A DNA stretch of 64,000 nt from an uncultured Campylobacter sp. (GCF_937980635.1 NZ_CALJPG010000021.1:117489-181488); one strand, 5' to 3'. Counted from the stretch's first letter, positions 1 through 8,663 are shown. Numbers and translations: made by a program. Notes: generated by a model from the sequence alone, not told the origin.

Positions 1-883
1 GTTTGAGGGTAGCGAGCTTTTTGCGCGCACCTATTTTTTGCAAAGCTCGGGCGTTGTCGATAAAAAGGGATTTGCCAAGCTAGCCTCGCTGCTAAATATC
101 CTGCGCCTTTCGCTTACGGCGCGTAAAATTTTAAAGCAAAACGGCGTCCGCGCACTCATCAGCGTGGGCGGATACAGCTCGGCGCCCGCATCCATCGCGG
201 CGATCCTTTCTCGCGTGCCGTTTTTTATCCATGAGCAAAATGCCGTTTGCGGGCGGCTCAACCGCCTGCTGAGGCCCTTTGCGCGCGCGTTTTACAGCTC
301 CTATGAAAAGCCCGCGTTTGCTTATCCGATCGCGGATATTTTTTTTGAGACGGCACGGCCGCGCACGGCGCTTAAGACGGTCATCTTTTTGGGCGGCTCG
401 CAGGGGGCGAGCTTTATCAACTCACTTGCTGTGGAGCTTGTGCCTAAGCTTTTGGGCCTCGGATACGGCGTGATCCATCAGTGCGGCGAGCGCGAGTTTG
501 AGCGTATCTCGCAAATTTACGCACAGCAGGGCCTTGACGTGCAGCTCGTGGGCTTTTGCAAAAACATGCACGAGCTCATCGCAAGCGCCGATCTTTGCGT
601 CGGACGCAGCGGCGCCAGCACGCTGTGGGAGCTCTGCGCAAACGGCCTGCCCGCGATATTCGTGCCGTTTCCGTTCGCGGCGGCGGACCATCAGTTTTAT
701 AACGCGAAATTTCTTAAAGAGCGCGGGCTTTGCGAAATTTTACGTCAAGAGGACGCGAGCGGCGAGCGGATTTTAGGTTTGATTGAGAGCTTCGACGTGG
801 CGCGCGCGAGCAAAGGACTGCTTGAGCTTGCGGATCGAAACGGCGCGCAAGCGATAATCGACGATGTGATGAGTAAAATTTAA
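1..883 (+). CDS. murG: MurG, UDP-GlcNAc:lipid I GlcNAc transferase (5' end missing)
   Basis: MurG adds GlcNAc from UDP-GlcNAc to lipid I on the cytoplasmic membrane face, making lipid II for peptidoglycan. The reading frame is open from base 2, so the first 50-60 residues lie outside the window; about 293 residues of a usual 340-350 are visible. Family signatures seen are GGYSSAPASIAA and HEQNAVCGRLNR in the acceptor half. The donor half has LGGSQGASFIN and the UDP-GlcNAc pocket GRSGASTLWELCANGLPAIF followed by PFPFAAADHQ. A TTG at base 38 is in frame but is not the real start, because the upstream codons (FARTYF) continue the conserved domain. The next gene converges from the other strand. 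Identity is secure. Confidence 0.95.
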   Translation, partial: FEGSELFARTYFLQSSGVVDKKGFAKLASLLNILRLSLTARKILKQNGVRALISVGGYSSAPASIAAILSRVPFFIHEQNAVCGRLNRLLRPFARAFYSSYEKPAFAYPIADIFFETARPRTALKTVIFLGGSQGASFINSLAVELVPKLLGLGYGVIHQCGEREFERISQIYAQQGLDVQLVGFCKNMHELIASADLCVGRSGASTLWELCANGLPAIFVPFPFAAADHQFYNAKFLKERGLCEILRQEDASGERILGLIESFDVARASKGLLELADRNGAQAIIDDVMSKI

Positions 884-1112
884 GGCGCTTCTGTTTTTAT
901 GCCTGCGCTTTGCACGTAAATTTCGTCGCATGGCAGGGTGAGTAAAATTTAAAATTCACTTTTTCATGCGCTTTGCTACGCGCGAATACGGCGAAAGAGG
1001 GCAGGATACGATGCTTTAAGAACAAAAGGCGGCGCAAGGATCGGCTACTACGCAAGGGCGGCGCAAACGAGAGCAGCGAAAATTTAAATTTGATTTGGGA
1101 AAATTTGAGAGG

Positions 1113-1145
1113 TTTTACCCGAGCTAAATTTGTGCTCGGGTAAAA
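1113..1145. terminator. Strong hairpin between convergent murG and Sel1-repeat genes
   Basis: A perfect 12-bp stem, TTTTACCCGAGC with GCTCGGGTAAAA, around a 9-base loop. It lies just past the stop codon of the minus-strand Sel1 gene and about 230 bases past the end of murG. The arms start with T and end with A on both strands, so there is no classical U-tract. It may be a factor-assisted terminator or a 3'-end stabilising hairpin. The rest of the 884-1151 spacer shows nothing else recognisable. Confidence 0.45.
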
Positions 1146-1151
1146 TTCGGA

Positions 1152-1793
1152 TTATTTTAGTAATTCATACATATCGCAAGCTTCTTGAAGATATTCTGCA
1201 TCGTCAGTATTTTTTACAAGCTCGCAAGTTTTCTTATAATATTGCGCAGCTTCGTCATTATATTCATACTGATAAAGAATTTTGGCTATATCATTGCACG
1301 CATATGGGTATCCGCCGTCGCAAGACTTTTTATAATACTCGCTACCTTTTTCTTCATCTTTGGGTATTGTTCTATATATATCTCTCCTATCCCCCTCAAA
1401 ATATATATATCCTAATCTATAATATACCTCCTCAAGCTTACCATCATAAGCCGTATTAAATAGTTCAAAAGCTTTTTTATCGTCTTTCTCAACGCCAAGC
1501 CCTCGAAGATACATATATCCTAGGCAAAAGTAAGCCTCTCTAACATCAAACTTGTCCTCTTTTTTAACGTTGTCTTTTTTGCAAGCTTTTTCAAGGAAAA
1601 ATTTTGCTTTTATATAATCCCTGCGAATATAATCGCTAGAGGTCATATATGTACCAAAAAGATATTTTATGCCATAACTAAGACAAGTATCAACGCTTCC
1701 ACTCTCACACTCTTTTTTATTCTCTGAAAAATTTTCTCCTCTTGCAAATGCCAAATTCGCTAGAACTGCTAAAACCAAAATTGCTTTTTTCAT
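1152..1793 (-). CDS. Secreted Sel1-like repeat (Hcp-type) protein
   Basis: This 213-residue protein begins with a signal peptide (MKKAILVLAVLANLAFARG) and then carries Sel1-like / TPR-type helix pairs. Typical strings are AKFFLEKACKK, YFCLGYMYLRGLGVEKDDKKA, YYRLGYIYFEGD and YYKKSCDGGYPYACNDIAKI. Regularly spaced cysteines resemble the cysteine-rich Helicobacter/Campylobacter family, which are periplasmic or secreted and thought to mediate protein contacts. The start at 1793 is chosen because AAGGAG lies just upstream and the signal peptide begins there; an in-frame start 15 codons earlier would put a polar leader before it. It follows a small membrane protein gene by 17 bases, so the two are probably co-transcribed. 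The specific partner is unknown. Confidence 0.8.
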   Translation of the reverse strand: MKKAILVLAVLANLAFARGENFSENKKECESGSVDTCLSYGIKYLFGTYMTSSDYIRRDYIKAKFFLEKACKKDNVKKEDKFDVREAYFCLGYMYLRGLGVEKDDKKAFELFNTAYDGKLEEVYYRLGYIYFEGDRRDIYRTIPKDEEKGSEYYKKSCDGGYPYACNDIAKILYQYEYNDEAAQYYKKTCELVKNTDDAEYLQEACDMYELLK

Positions 1794-1810
1794 TCTTTTC
1801 TCCTTTGAAA

Positions 1811-2161
1811 TTATTTGTGAATGCAATACGCTAAACACGCAAGTAGAGCCATTATTATGAGCAAAAGAACAATCAGAATAGGAAATCCTATCTTTTTATC
1901 TAATTTCTTATCGTACCAAGTTATTGTTGCATAGACAATAAAGCCCGCTACAGCTATAGTTAATACATTAATCCATAAATCTTTATCTAATATATTAGCC
2001 CATGCGCCGCCTACTATACCGCCCAAAATCGATAAAGAAACCTGGACAAAAGCTTCATTTTCTTTATCTTCATTTATATTTTTCGTTTCACTTTCTTTTT
2101 TATTGTTGTCCGTGCCGTTTTGGGTCAAGACTTCGTTCTCATTAATTTTATTCTCAGCCAT
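1811..2161 (-). CDS. Small membrane protein, unknown function
   Basis: This 116-residue protein has a hydrophilic, Asn/Glu/Lys-rich N-terminal third (about 45 residues). Two or three hydrophobic segments follow: a Gly-rich one around ILGGIVGGAWANIL, one around INVLTIAVAGFIVYATI, and the C-terminal FPILIVLLLIIMALLACLAY. I chose the ATG at 2161 because AAAGGA lies a few bases upstream; a longer in-frame start exists at 2206 but has no ribosome site. It lies 17 bases upstream of the Sel1-repeat gene and is probably the first gene of that pair. I do not recognise the family. Both genes are more AT-rich than htpG next door. Confidence 0.65.
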   Translation of the reverse strand: MAENKINENEVLTQNGTDNNKKESETKNINEDKENEAFVQVSLSILGGIVGGAWANILDKDLWINVLTIAVAGFIVYATITWYDKKLDKKIGFPILIVLLLIIMALLACLAYCIHK

Positions 2162-2420
2162 ATTTTTCCTTTCAACCAAAAATTTAGCGCATTCTATCCC
2201 CCCCACTTAAAAATCTATAAATTTAATTATCGGCTTTTCGTTTTTCCTTTTTGCAATGAATACTCACTGCAATACGCCTAAATTTTTATTAAAATTTTAC
2301 GTCGAGTGAGCGGCTATTTCATAGGTAGCAAATCGAGCGAAATTCCACGTTAAATTTTAAAGCGAGCCTCTAAATTTACAAAACTTGATAGTATTCATAT
2401 CAAGTTTATTTATTCTACTC

Positions 2421-2449
2421 TTGACAAGATTAGCACTCCATGATATAAT
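2421..2449 (+). promoter_or_regulatory. Sigma-70 consensus promoter of htpG
   Basis: A perfect -35 hexamer TTGACA (2421-2426) is separated by 17 bases from a perfect -10 hexamer TATAAT (2444-2449), about 30 bases before the htpG start codon. A full -35 is unusual in Campylobacter, where most promoters show only a good -10. The spacer contains a CIRCE-like half site. Confidence 0.8.
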
Positions 2450-2456
2450 CTGCCAA
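2430..2456 (+). promoter_or_regulatory. Degenerate CIRCE-like operator (HrcA-type) on the htpG promoter
   Basis: TTAGCACTC at 2430-2438 is an exact match to the left half of the CIRCE operator (TTAGCACTC-N9-GAGTGCTAA). After exactly nine bases comes ATCTGCCAA (2448-2456), which matches 5 of 9 positions of the right half. The element overlaps the spacer and -10 of the htpG promoter, where HrcA binding would block RNA polymerase. HrcA control of htpG is inferred; no hrcA gene lies in this window. Confidence 0.55.
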
Positions 2457-2478
2457 AATTTTTAAAAAGGACCGCATA

Positions 2479-4320
2479 ATGGCAAAGAAAAAATTTAAGA
2501 CCGAAGTGAATGATCTGCTAAATTTGATGATCCATTCGCTTTATTCAAACAAGGAGATTTTCCTGCGCGAGCTCATCTCAAACGCAAGCGACGCGCTGGA
2601 TAAATTAAACTATTTGTGCCTTACAAACGACGAATATAAGGCGCTTTCGTATGTGCCGCGCATCGATATAAAGATCGACAAAGAGGCCAAAACGCTAAGC
2701 ATCGGCGACAACGGCATCGGCATGGACGAGGCCGAGCTCGAGAGCAATCTAGGCACTATCGCGCGCAGCGGTACGAAGGGCTTTATGGCGAGCCTTAGCG
2801 GCGATGCGGCGAAGGATAGCAACCTCATCGGACAGTTCGGCGTCGGGTTTTATTCGGCGTTTATGGTAGCGGATCGTATCGAGGTGATCAGCCGCAAGCC
2901 GCTCTCGCAGGATGCCTTTAAATGGAGCAGCGACGCGAGCAACTACGCGATCGAAAAAGCGCAAAAAGAGGACTTCGGCACGACGATAATCCTGCATATG
3001 AAAGATGAAGAGTTTTTGGACGGCTACAGGCTCGAGGGCATTATCAAAAAATACTCCAACCACATCCCTTATCCGATCTTTATGGATAAAGAAGAATACA
3101 TTCCCGCGCAAAAAGAGGGCGAGCAGGGACATAGCGAGGTTAAAAACGTCCAGATCAACCGCGCGAGCGCGCTTTGGCAACTGCCAAAAAGCAGCCTAAA
3201 GTCAAGCGATTACAATGAATTTTACAAGCAGATCAGCCACGACAGCGGCGATCCACTGTTTTATATCCATACTAAGGCTGAGGGCACGCACGAATACACG
3301 ACGCTTTTTTACGTGCCGAGTAGCGAGCCCTTCGATCTGTACCGCGTCGATTATCAAAGCGGCGTGAAGCTCTACGTCAAGCGCGTTTTCATCACCGATG
3401 ACGCTAAAGAGCTGCTACCTAGCTACCTGCGCTTCGTGCGCGGCATAATGGACGTCGAGGATCTGCCGCTAAACGTAAGCCGCGAAATTTTGCAAGAAAA
3501 TCGAATTCTAGCCTACGTCCGCGAGCAGAGCGTCAAAAAAATTCTATCCGAGCTGCAGAAGCTTTTGCAAAGCGATCGCGAAAAATACATAAAATTTTAC
3601 GAATTATTCGGCAAGGTTCTGAAAGAGGGGCTTTACGGCTTCGGCGCAAACAAAGAGGAAATTTTAAAGCTTTGTCTTTTCAAATCAAATCTGCGAGACG
3701 GTCTCATCACGCTTAGCGAGTATAAGGAAAAAATGAAAGAGGGTCAAAAAGAGATCTATTATATCGCGGGAAACAGCGCCGCGATGCTTAAAAGCTCGCC
3801 TCTGATCGAGAAATTTAACGCCGAAGGCACGGAGGTGTTGCTCTGCGATGATGAGATCGATACGATCGTGATGCCGGGCGTTTTTGAGTTTGATAAGACG
3901 CCGGTTAAAAATGCGACTTCGATCAAGCAAGAAGCTGCGGACGACGACGCTGCGACGCCGCAAGCCAAAGAGATCGCCGCAAAGATCAAAGAAATTTTAG
4001 GCGAACGCGTCAAGGACGTTAAAATTTCATCGCGTCTAAGTGGCTCGCTTTCCTGCCTTGTTTTTGACGAGAACGATCCCGATTTTGCGACGCAGCAGCT
4101 GCTTAAGCAGATGGGAGGCCGCAATCTGCCGCCAATAAAGCCGATTTTGGAGATCAACGCAGATCACGAGATCATCAAAAAGCTGCAGGCCGACAAACTG
4201 ATGCTGCCGCAGGTAGCCGAGATAATCTACGATCTGGCGCGCCTTAGCGAGGGGCAGGAGCTAGAAAATCCGAGCGAGTTTATCAAAAACGTAAATGAGC
4301 TGATCGCAAAGGCTCTGTAG
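2479..4320 (+). CDS. htpG: HtpG, Hsp90-family chaperone
   Basis: This is a cytoplasmic ATP-dependent chaperone of 613 residues, normal for bacterial HtpG. The N-terminal GHKL ATPase domain shows the Hsp90 signature LRELISNASDALDKL, the DNGIGM nucleotide-binding loop, GTIARSGTK and the lid GQFGVGFYSAFMVAD. The middle domain includes LPLNVSREILQENR with its catalytic-loop arginine. The C-terminal dimerisation domain follows after an acidic linker near residue 480. The ATG at 2479 is preceded by AAAAAGG. It appears to be transcribed alone from the promoter at 2421-2449; the next gene is 444 bases away. Confidence 0.97.
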   Translation: MAKKKFKTEVNDLLNLMIHSLYSNKEIFLRELISNASDALDKLNYLCLTNDEYKALSYVPRIDIKIDKEAKTLSIGDNGIGMDEAELESNLGTIARSGTKGFMASLSGDAAKDSNLIGQFGVGFYSAFMVADRIEVISRKPLSQDAFKWSSDASNYAIEKAQKEDFGTTIILHMKDEEFLDGYRLEGIIKKYSNHIPYPIFMDKEEYIPAQKEGEQGHSEVKNVQINRASALWQLPKSSLKSSDYNEFYKQISHDSGDPLFYIHTKAEGTHEYTTLFYVPSSEPFDLYRVDYQSGVKLYVKRVFITDDAKELLPSYLRFVRGIMDVEDLPLNVSREILQENRILAYVREQSVKKILSELQKLLQSDREKYIKFYELFGKVLKEGLYGFGANKEEILKLCLFKSNLRDGLITLSEYKEKMKEGQKEIYYIAGNSAAMLKSSPLIEKFNAEGTEVLLCDDEIDTIVMPGVFEFDKTPVKNATSIKQEAADDDAATPQAKEIAAKIKEILGERVKDVKISSRLSGSLSCLVFDENDPDFATQQLLKQMGGRNLPPIKPILEINADHEIIKKLQADKLMLPQVAEIIYDLARLSEGQELENPSEFIKNVNELIAKAL

Positions 4321-4764
4321 ATTATCTAAATTTAGAGCTTCGATCCGCTACCTAAATTCCGCGCGGCTGCATAGGCTGTATAAATCTATGGAGTCGCGCT
4401 TTAAATTTAAAAAGAAATTTTAGCTTGCAAACTTCACCGCGCTTTCTAAATTTTAAAATTTAAAAGCGGCGTAATTTCACTCTTTGATTTCGGTAAAATT
4501 TTATCCGGCGGCTCGGTTTGGCGTTTTGGAAATTTTGAGGTTTTGATCGCTTTTATTCGCGAGTCGAGGTCGGGGTGAGAGCCGAAAATATTCGTCAAAT
4601 CATGAAATCATAAATAGGGCGATAAATTTCACTATTCATTAATTTAATCTTTACAAAGTTGCGTAATTTTATTTTAATTTCCCCCTTTTTATCGCAAACA
4701 GCGAGATTGTTTGATATAATTCATTTTATAAATATTTGTAAATCTTTATGAAAGGAGATTTCGA
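4321..4764 (+). promoter_or_regulatory. Spacer with porin promoter
   Basis: 444 bases without a gene, with several AAATTT-core words and an AT-rich run in the last 150 bases. A TATAAT at 4715-4720, preceded by TTTGA, is the likely -10 of the porin gene; no convincing -35 is visible, as is common in Campylobacter. A strong ribosome site (AAAGGAG) stands just before the porin ATG. No htpG terminator with a U-tract is obvious. Confidence 0.5.
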
Positions 4765-6156
4765 ATGAAACTCATCAAACTAAGTTTGGCTACGGCAGTT
4801 TGCGCATGCGCTGTATCATCGCTAAGCGCGGCGGACAGCGTAGCCGATGCGATTACTAACGGTAAGCTTGGCGGAACGGTAAAGACAACTTACGCCAATA
4901 AAACCGTAGACAATAGAGGCGAAGCCGCTACGGGCGATAACGACTACGAGGCATTCGGCGTGGGTCTTGAGCTTGGATACGTTACTGATCCTCTTTACGG
5001 CTTTAGAATAGGGCTTACCGGGCAAGGCTGGTTGATGCCGTATCACGTAGGCTCAAGCAATAAGATCGCCTACGATAAGGAGTGGTATACCAAGGGTGCG
5101 GTATTGTCTGAATTATACCTGGGATACGGCATAGGCAATACCGATATAAAAGCAGGAAGACAATATGTCGTTACTCCGCTGGTAGCAGGCAACTATACGA
5201 GGGCGTTTAAAGAAGCTTTCGAGGGCGTGGCGATATCTAATAAAGATATCCCCGATACTACCTTGTGGGGCGGATGGTTTTATAAATTCCAAGGAAGGAG
5301 TAAAACCGCTATGGGCGCTCCGGCTGGCGAAGGAAAGGCTCCTTTGTTTAAAGATCGGGTGATTCTGGGTAATATGACGGGTCCCGTCACCGTAAAATTT
5401 GAAAATATCTTCTCCGCATACGTTCAAAACAAATCCTTGCCTTATACTACTTTAACTGGCGCTTACGCAGCGATAACGGACGTAAAACCCGCTAACGCGT
5501 TAAAAGACGGCGACGTTAACCTATATCTTGCCGAGGCAAATGTAAAAGTGCCGGTAGGCGAGATTTTAAAGCTAGGATTTGATCTTAACTACAAAGGCTC
5601 GCGCGTAAACGGAGGGCTGGAGCCAAGAAGGCTTGACGGCGATATGTTCGGAGCAAGAGTCTCGGTTAGCGAGTTTTTCGGATTCGGTCTATCGTATGCC
5701 TATACGACCGTTAGCGACGATGATGCCGTTATTTTGGGCGTCGGCAACGGCCCGGGATCATACACCGCTCTGCCTATTAGAGGTCCATTCGTATTCACAG
5801 GATACGCGGGTATGGATACGCATAAGATCGTACTTGATTACAACTTCGGCGCTATCGGCCTAGATGGCTTCAAAACCGCACTGCACTACGTAAAAGGCGA
5901 TCAAGACAGAGTAGGCGGCACAAATAATATCAATGCTAGCAGGGCTGCGGGACAAAGGGTCGGCACCAGCATGGACGTAGAGGGCTGGGCGGTAACGGCA
6001 AACTATGCTCCTAAGGCAGTGAAGGGGCTAAGCTTGGGCGTGAGCTATACTGCGCTTGAGAGGAGCGACCACTATGCTAGCGGCGTAAATAGAAAGTTCG
6101 ACGAGAACGAGATATGGTTACAGGCTGCGTATAAATTTGATTTAAGCGGCAAGTAA
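4765..6156 (+). CDS. Opr/OprD-like outer-membrane porin
   Basis: This 463-residue outer-membrane beta-barrel has a signal peptide (MKLIKLSLATAVCACAVSSLSAA, about 23 residues). The mature N terminus (ADAITNGKLGGTVKTTY) is typical of the Opr family porins of Campylobacter and Arcobacter relatives. The body alternates aromatic and Gly-rich strands and ends in a beta-strand-like tail (IWLQAAYKFDLSGK). It contains the conserved GYVTDPLYGFRIGLTGQGW and AGRQYVVTPLV-type strings. It likely forms the general diffusion channel for small solutes. It has its own promoter and a strong intrinsic terminator, which fits a highly expressed single-gene unit. The substrate cannot be told from sequence. Confidence 0.85.
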   Translation: MKLIKLSLATAVCACAVSSLSAADSVADAITNGKLGGTVKTTYANKTVDNRGEAATGDNDYEAFGVGLELGYVTDPLYGFRIGLTGQGWLMPYHVGSSNKIAYDKEWYTKGAVLSELYLGYGIGNTDIKAGRQYVVTPLVAGNYTRAFKEAFEGVAISNKDIPDTTLWGGWFYKFQGRSKTAMGAPAGEGKAPLFKDRVILGNMTGPVTVKFENIFSAYVQNKSLPYTTLTGAYAAITDVKPANALKDGDVNLYLAEANVKVPVGEILKLGFDLNYKGSRVNGGLEPRRLDGDMFGARVSVSEFFGFGLSYAYTTVSDDDAVILGVGNGPGSYTALPIRGPFVFTGYAGMDTHKIVLDYNFGAIGLDGFKTALHYVKGDQDRVGGTNNINASRAAGQRVGTSMDVEGWAVTANYAPKAVKGLSLGVSYTALERSDHYASGVNRKFDENEIWLQAAYKFDLSGK

Positions 6157-6162
6157 AATTTT

Positions 6163-6189
6163 AAAGAGCGGAGTATTTCCGCTCTTTTT
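6163..6189 (+). terminator. Intrinsic terminator of the porin gene
   Basis: A 10-bp perfect stem AAAGAGCGGA / TCCGCTCTTT with loop GTATT, ending in a run of five T. It starts seven bases after the porin stop codon. This is the clearest rho-independent terminator in the window. Confidence 0.92.
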
Positions 6190-6513
6190 CATCTGCATTA
6201 TTTTACCTCGTATATGACGCAAAAAGGGGCGTTAAACCCGAAATTTACTCTTTACCATCTGCATTATCAAGCAGGCTCGCGCTTGATAAATGTTTCATCC
6301 AAACTAAACTCCTTAAATTAAACATGCTCTTAAATTTTAAATGAAACGGAGGTGGAATTTATCTAAAATTTCGCCGCAGAGCTTGACGTACCAAAATTTA
6401 AATAAAGCCTGGGTGTTGAAATTTTGGCGAGGATTTTGTTCCGCGTGCTTTATAGGAATTTTAAATTTATAAGATTTTAGAAATTTCCTTATAATTACAA
6501 GAAATATACCTTT

Positions 6514-6636
6514 CTAGCGTTTTAAATCTTTTGATATGAAAGCGCGTGTATATTCTTTTAGGTGCATCGTTACAGACTCTCTTATTCCAGGCACATTTAA
6601 AATTCCTTTTGGAATATACTCTGCAACAAACACCAT
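6514..6636 (-). CDS. Possible 40-residue ORF downstream of the orphan gene
   Basis: An open frame of 40 codons starts with ATG at 6636 and ends with TAG at 6514. It begins ten bases after the stop of the 150-residue gene on the same strand. The predicted peptide starts MVFVAEYIPKGILNVPGIRE and looks protein-like (mixed hydrophobic and charged, no repeats), but the ribosome site is weak (AAGAGAAA). It could be a small partner of the upstream gene or the remnant of a truncated gene. The rest of the 6190-6513 stretch shows only AAATTT-core words. Confidence 0.3.
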   Translation of the reverse strand: MVFVAEYIPKGILNVPGIRESVTMHLKEYTRAFISKDLKR

Positions 6637-6646
6637 TTTATTTCTC

Positions 6647-7099
6647 TTACTTATCGATTAAGTTTTGTAACTCCATAGTGTAGTTCTCTCTTGATTTATA
6701 TAGATCAATATCTCTATATGTTTTCAATGCAGCTTCTAATATATTTAAAATATCTTGAAATTTTAAGGTTAAAGTATATTTTGGTTTTAAACTTAAAAGT
6801 TGCCAAATTCTATGAAACTCATTCGGTATTTTTGTTTTATTGATTTTACAACTTTCGTCTAAAATAGCTTTGATATATTCTCCATCATAATATAAAACCC
6901 AAATAGATTTAGAAAGAAAAGCTCTATCATAATTTGGATCCGGAAAGCTATAAATTTTTAAAAGCCAACAGTCTAATTGCCTATCTATTGTAAAATTTAG
7001 ATTTGGCAACTTTGCTCCATAATTATATTTACCATATAGCGCACTCAATCCATACTTCTCATCATCCTCTTTCGTGATGATTGCGTTTTCAAAAGCCAT
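6647..7099 (-). CDS. Hypothetical AT-rich orphan protein, 150 aa
   Basis: A 150-residue soluble protein without signal peptide or membrane segment, rich in aromatic residues (DRQLDCWLLKIYSFPDPNYD, IWVLYYDGEYIKAIL, IWQLLSLKPKYTL). The start at 7099 has an ideal ribosome site (AGGAGG). Its codon use is far more AT-rich than htpG or the flavoprotein genes on either side, and it lies alone between the porin terminator and the cytochrome operon, which suggests later acquisition. I do not recognise the family. Its size and setting would fit an immunity-type or mobile accessory gene, but nothing in the sequence proves that. Confidence 0.6.
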   Translation of the reverse strand: MAFENAIITKEDDEKYGLSALYGKYNYGAKLPNLNFTIDRQLDCWLLKIYSFPDPNYDRAFLSKSIWVLYYDGEYIKAILDESCKINKTKIPNEFHRIWQLLSLKPKYTLTLKFQDILNILEAALKTYRDIDLYKSRENYTMELQNLIDK

Positions 7100-7482
7100 C
7101 GCTTCCTCCTAAAATTTTAATTCGATTATACCCTCGATAATTTATGCTAGCCTTATGCTCTCATAAATGTATCGTGAGTATGAAATTTCAAGTTAGCACT
7201 ATAGTAAGGCTAAATATGCAAATTTAAGGGTTTTTGTCGATACTTTTCGTTTACAAGCTGGTGAGTAAGAAGCGCATAAACTTAAGTTGCGGGCAGTTGG
7301 TTTAAATATAGTCTGATAGATGAAATTTTAAATCGAGAATTCGGGTAAATTTTAAATCTAAAAACCGATAAATTTAATAAAAACTTCGCAAAACTTCGTC
7401 AAAATTTCAAAAATCCCGTCAAGGTCTCAGCTAAACCTCGGCGGAATTTTGAAATTTAGAAATTCTAGGATTTCAAGCGGCG
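7100..7482. other. Gene-free spacer
   Basis: 383 bases, AT-rich, with AAATTTTAAA words near 7320-7460. No gene, tRNA or convincing terminator is seen. The half next to 7483 forms the 3' side of the cytochrome operon. Confidence 0.5.
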
Positions 7483-8154
7483 TTATTTCTTCGCGCTAGA
7501 AGCGTCCATAAAGGCCTGCTCTTCGGCGCTCGGTTTATACTCATCGCCGAAGAATTTCTTCTTCGCCTTGATCTTCTCCTCCATCATCTTTTTTTCGTAA
7601 ATTTTATACGTCGGTCGCCAGTACTCTAGGTAGTTGCGAAGCCCGATGCCGTGGCCCGCGCTTACGTGGCAGCTCGCGCATTTAAGCTCGCGCTCGGTGC
7701 CTAGGAGCTTTTTGTAGTGCGCGTGCATGCGTTGCGCCTGCTCGGAGGTGATCTTGCTGTCGATCACGGTGGCGTGGCAGCTCGTGCAGCCGTTGTCAAA
7801 CACATAGTGCTCGCGGTTTTCGCGCCTTTTATTCCAATCAAATTTTTCGGGCTCGTCGAAGAAGTGCGAGTAGCCTTCCAGCACGCCGTTTTTGGCCTTT
7901 TGATAGACGTATTTTACGATATTGTCGTGCGGTAGGTGGCAGTCGACGCATTTGGCTTTGATGCCCGTTTTGCCCTTGCCCGAGTGGACGTCGTCTTGAT
8001 AGGCGATCACCATCGGATCCATCTCGTGGCAGACGTCGCAAAATTTATCGGTGCTCGTTTTCTCAAGCGCATAGTGCACCGGCACGACGACGAAAAACCC
8101 TATAATACCGCTTATTAAGATGATAAGCGCTAGTAATTTTTTAGAAATTCTCAT
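7483..8154 (-). CDS. NapC/NirT/NrfH-family tetrahaem quinol dehydrogenase
   Basis: A membrane-anchored periplasmic cytochrome of 223 residues that should take electrons from menaquinol and pass them to the soluble partners encoded upstream. One N-terminal membrane helix (LLALIILISGIIGFFVVVPV) is followed by four haem motifs: CDVCH at 39-43, CVDCH at 69-73, CTSCH at 123-127 and CASCH at 159-163. The start at 8154 overlaps the upstream stop as ATGA, and the hydrophobic anchor begins right after it; a longer in-frame start would add a polar leader. It is the last gene of the flavoprotein-tetrahaem-NapC operon, the arrangement known for the Wolinella fcc-type periplasmic flavocytochrome system. 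Confidence 0.85.
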   Translation of the reverse strand: MRISKKLLALIILISGIIGFFVVVPVHYALEKTSTDKFCDVCHEMDPMVIAYQDDVHSGKGKTGIKAKCVDCHLPHDNIVKYVYQKAKNGVLEGYSHFFDEPEKFDWNKRRENREHYVFDNGCTSCHATVIDSKITSEQAQRMHAHYKKLLGTERELKCASCHVSAGHGIGLRNYLEYWRPTYKIYEKKMMEEKIKAKKKFFGDEYKPSAEEQAFMDASSAKK

Positions 8155-8582
8155 GGCGTCACCCCCATCCATTGCGGCACTTCGTGCTCGTGGCATTCGG
8201 TACACATATTCGTAGATGCTTTATGCTCGGCATGGCATTCGTCGCAGTATAGCGTAGGACCGTCGTGGACGGAGTTGTGTGGATTGGCCTTAAGCGTATC
8301 CATAAATTTTAGCCTCAAAGCGAGCTGCTTTTTGTCGCCGTGGCAGCTGATACAGCCCTTGTCGCCGATACTTTTAAATTTAGACGGATCGCTTCCTTGA
8401 TTTATGTGGCAATCGACGCAGTCAAACGACAAATGCTCATGATGAGGTTTGATTTTATATTTTGCCCGAAGCTCATCTGAAACGACTATGTTCGTGGCGT
8501 TGGCGTCGTTAGCACTCGGCGCGCCGAACAAAGTCGCGATGATACAGCACAGAAACAGCGCCGTAAAACTGAAATTTTTCAT
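8151..8582 (-). CDS. Periplasmic tetrahaem cytochrome c, flavocytochrome c3-type electron carrier
   Basis: A 143-residue secreted protein with a signal peptide ending around residue 20 and four CxxCH haem sites: CVDCH (55-59), CISCH (77-81), CDECH (113-117) and CTECH (127-131). The spread of extra histidines (PHHEH, NPHNSVHD, CHAEH) provides distal ligands. It matches the haem domain that is fused to the flavin domain in Shewanella flavocytochrome c3 and separate in Wolinella-type systems. It probably shuttles electrons from the NapC/NrfH-like protein to the flavoprotein. It sits between the flavoprotein gene (81-base gap with a hairpin) and the quinol dehydrogenase (ATGA overlap). Confidence 0.85.
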   Translation of the reverse strand: MKNFSFTALFLCCIIATLFGAPSANDANATNIVVSDELRAKYKIKPHHEHLSFDCVDCHINQGSDPSKFKSIGDKGCISCHGDKKQLALRLKFMDTLKANPHNSVHDGPTLYCDECHAEHKASTNMCTECHEHEVPQWMGVTP

Positions 8583-8602
8583 TTACAACCTTTTGTAGAA
8601 GT

Positions 8603-8637
8603 GCCTTGCCGGCCCGCTTTCGCTAACCGGGCAAGGC
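8603..8637 (-). other. Hairpin between flavoprotein and tetrahaem cytochrome genes
   Basis: GCCTTGCC (8603-8610) pairs with GGCAAGGC (8630-8637) around a 19-base loop that is itself partly pairable, in the only untranslated gap of the operon. No U-tract follows on the minus strand. It may process or stabilise the transcript so that the flavoprotein is made in a different amount from the cytochromes; this role is inferred. Confidence 0.45.
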
Positions 8638-8663
8638 TTAAAAGAGCTTGCGCTCAGACCAAA

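Noticed and set aside
8603..8637. Terminator between flavoprotein and cytochrome genes
   Set aside because: The hairpin has no U-tract and lies inside a functional operon, so a processing or stabilising role is more likely than termination.
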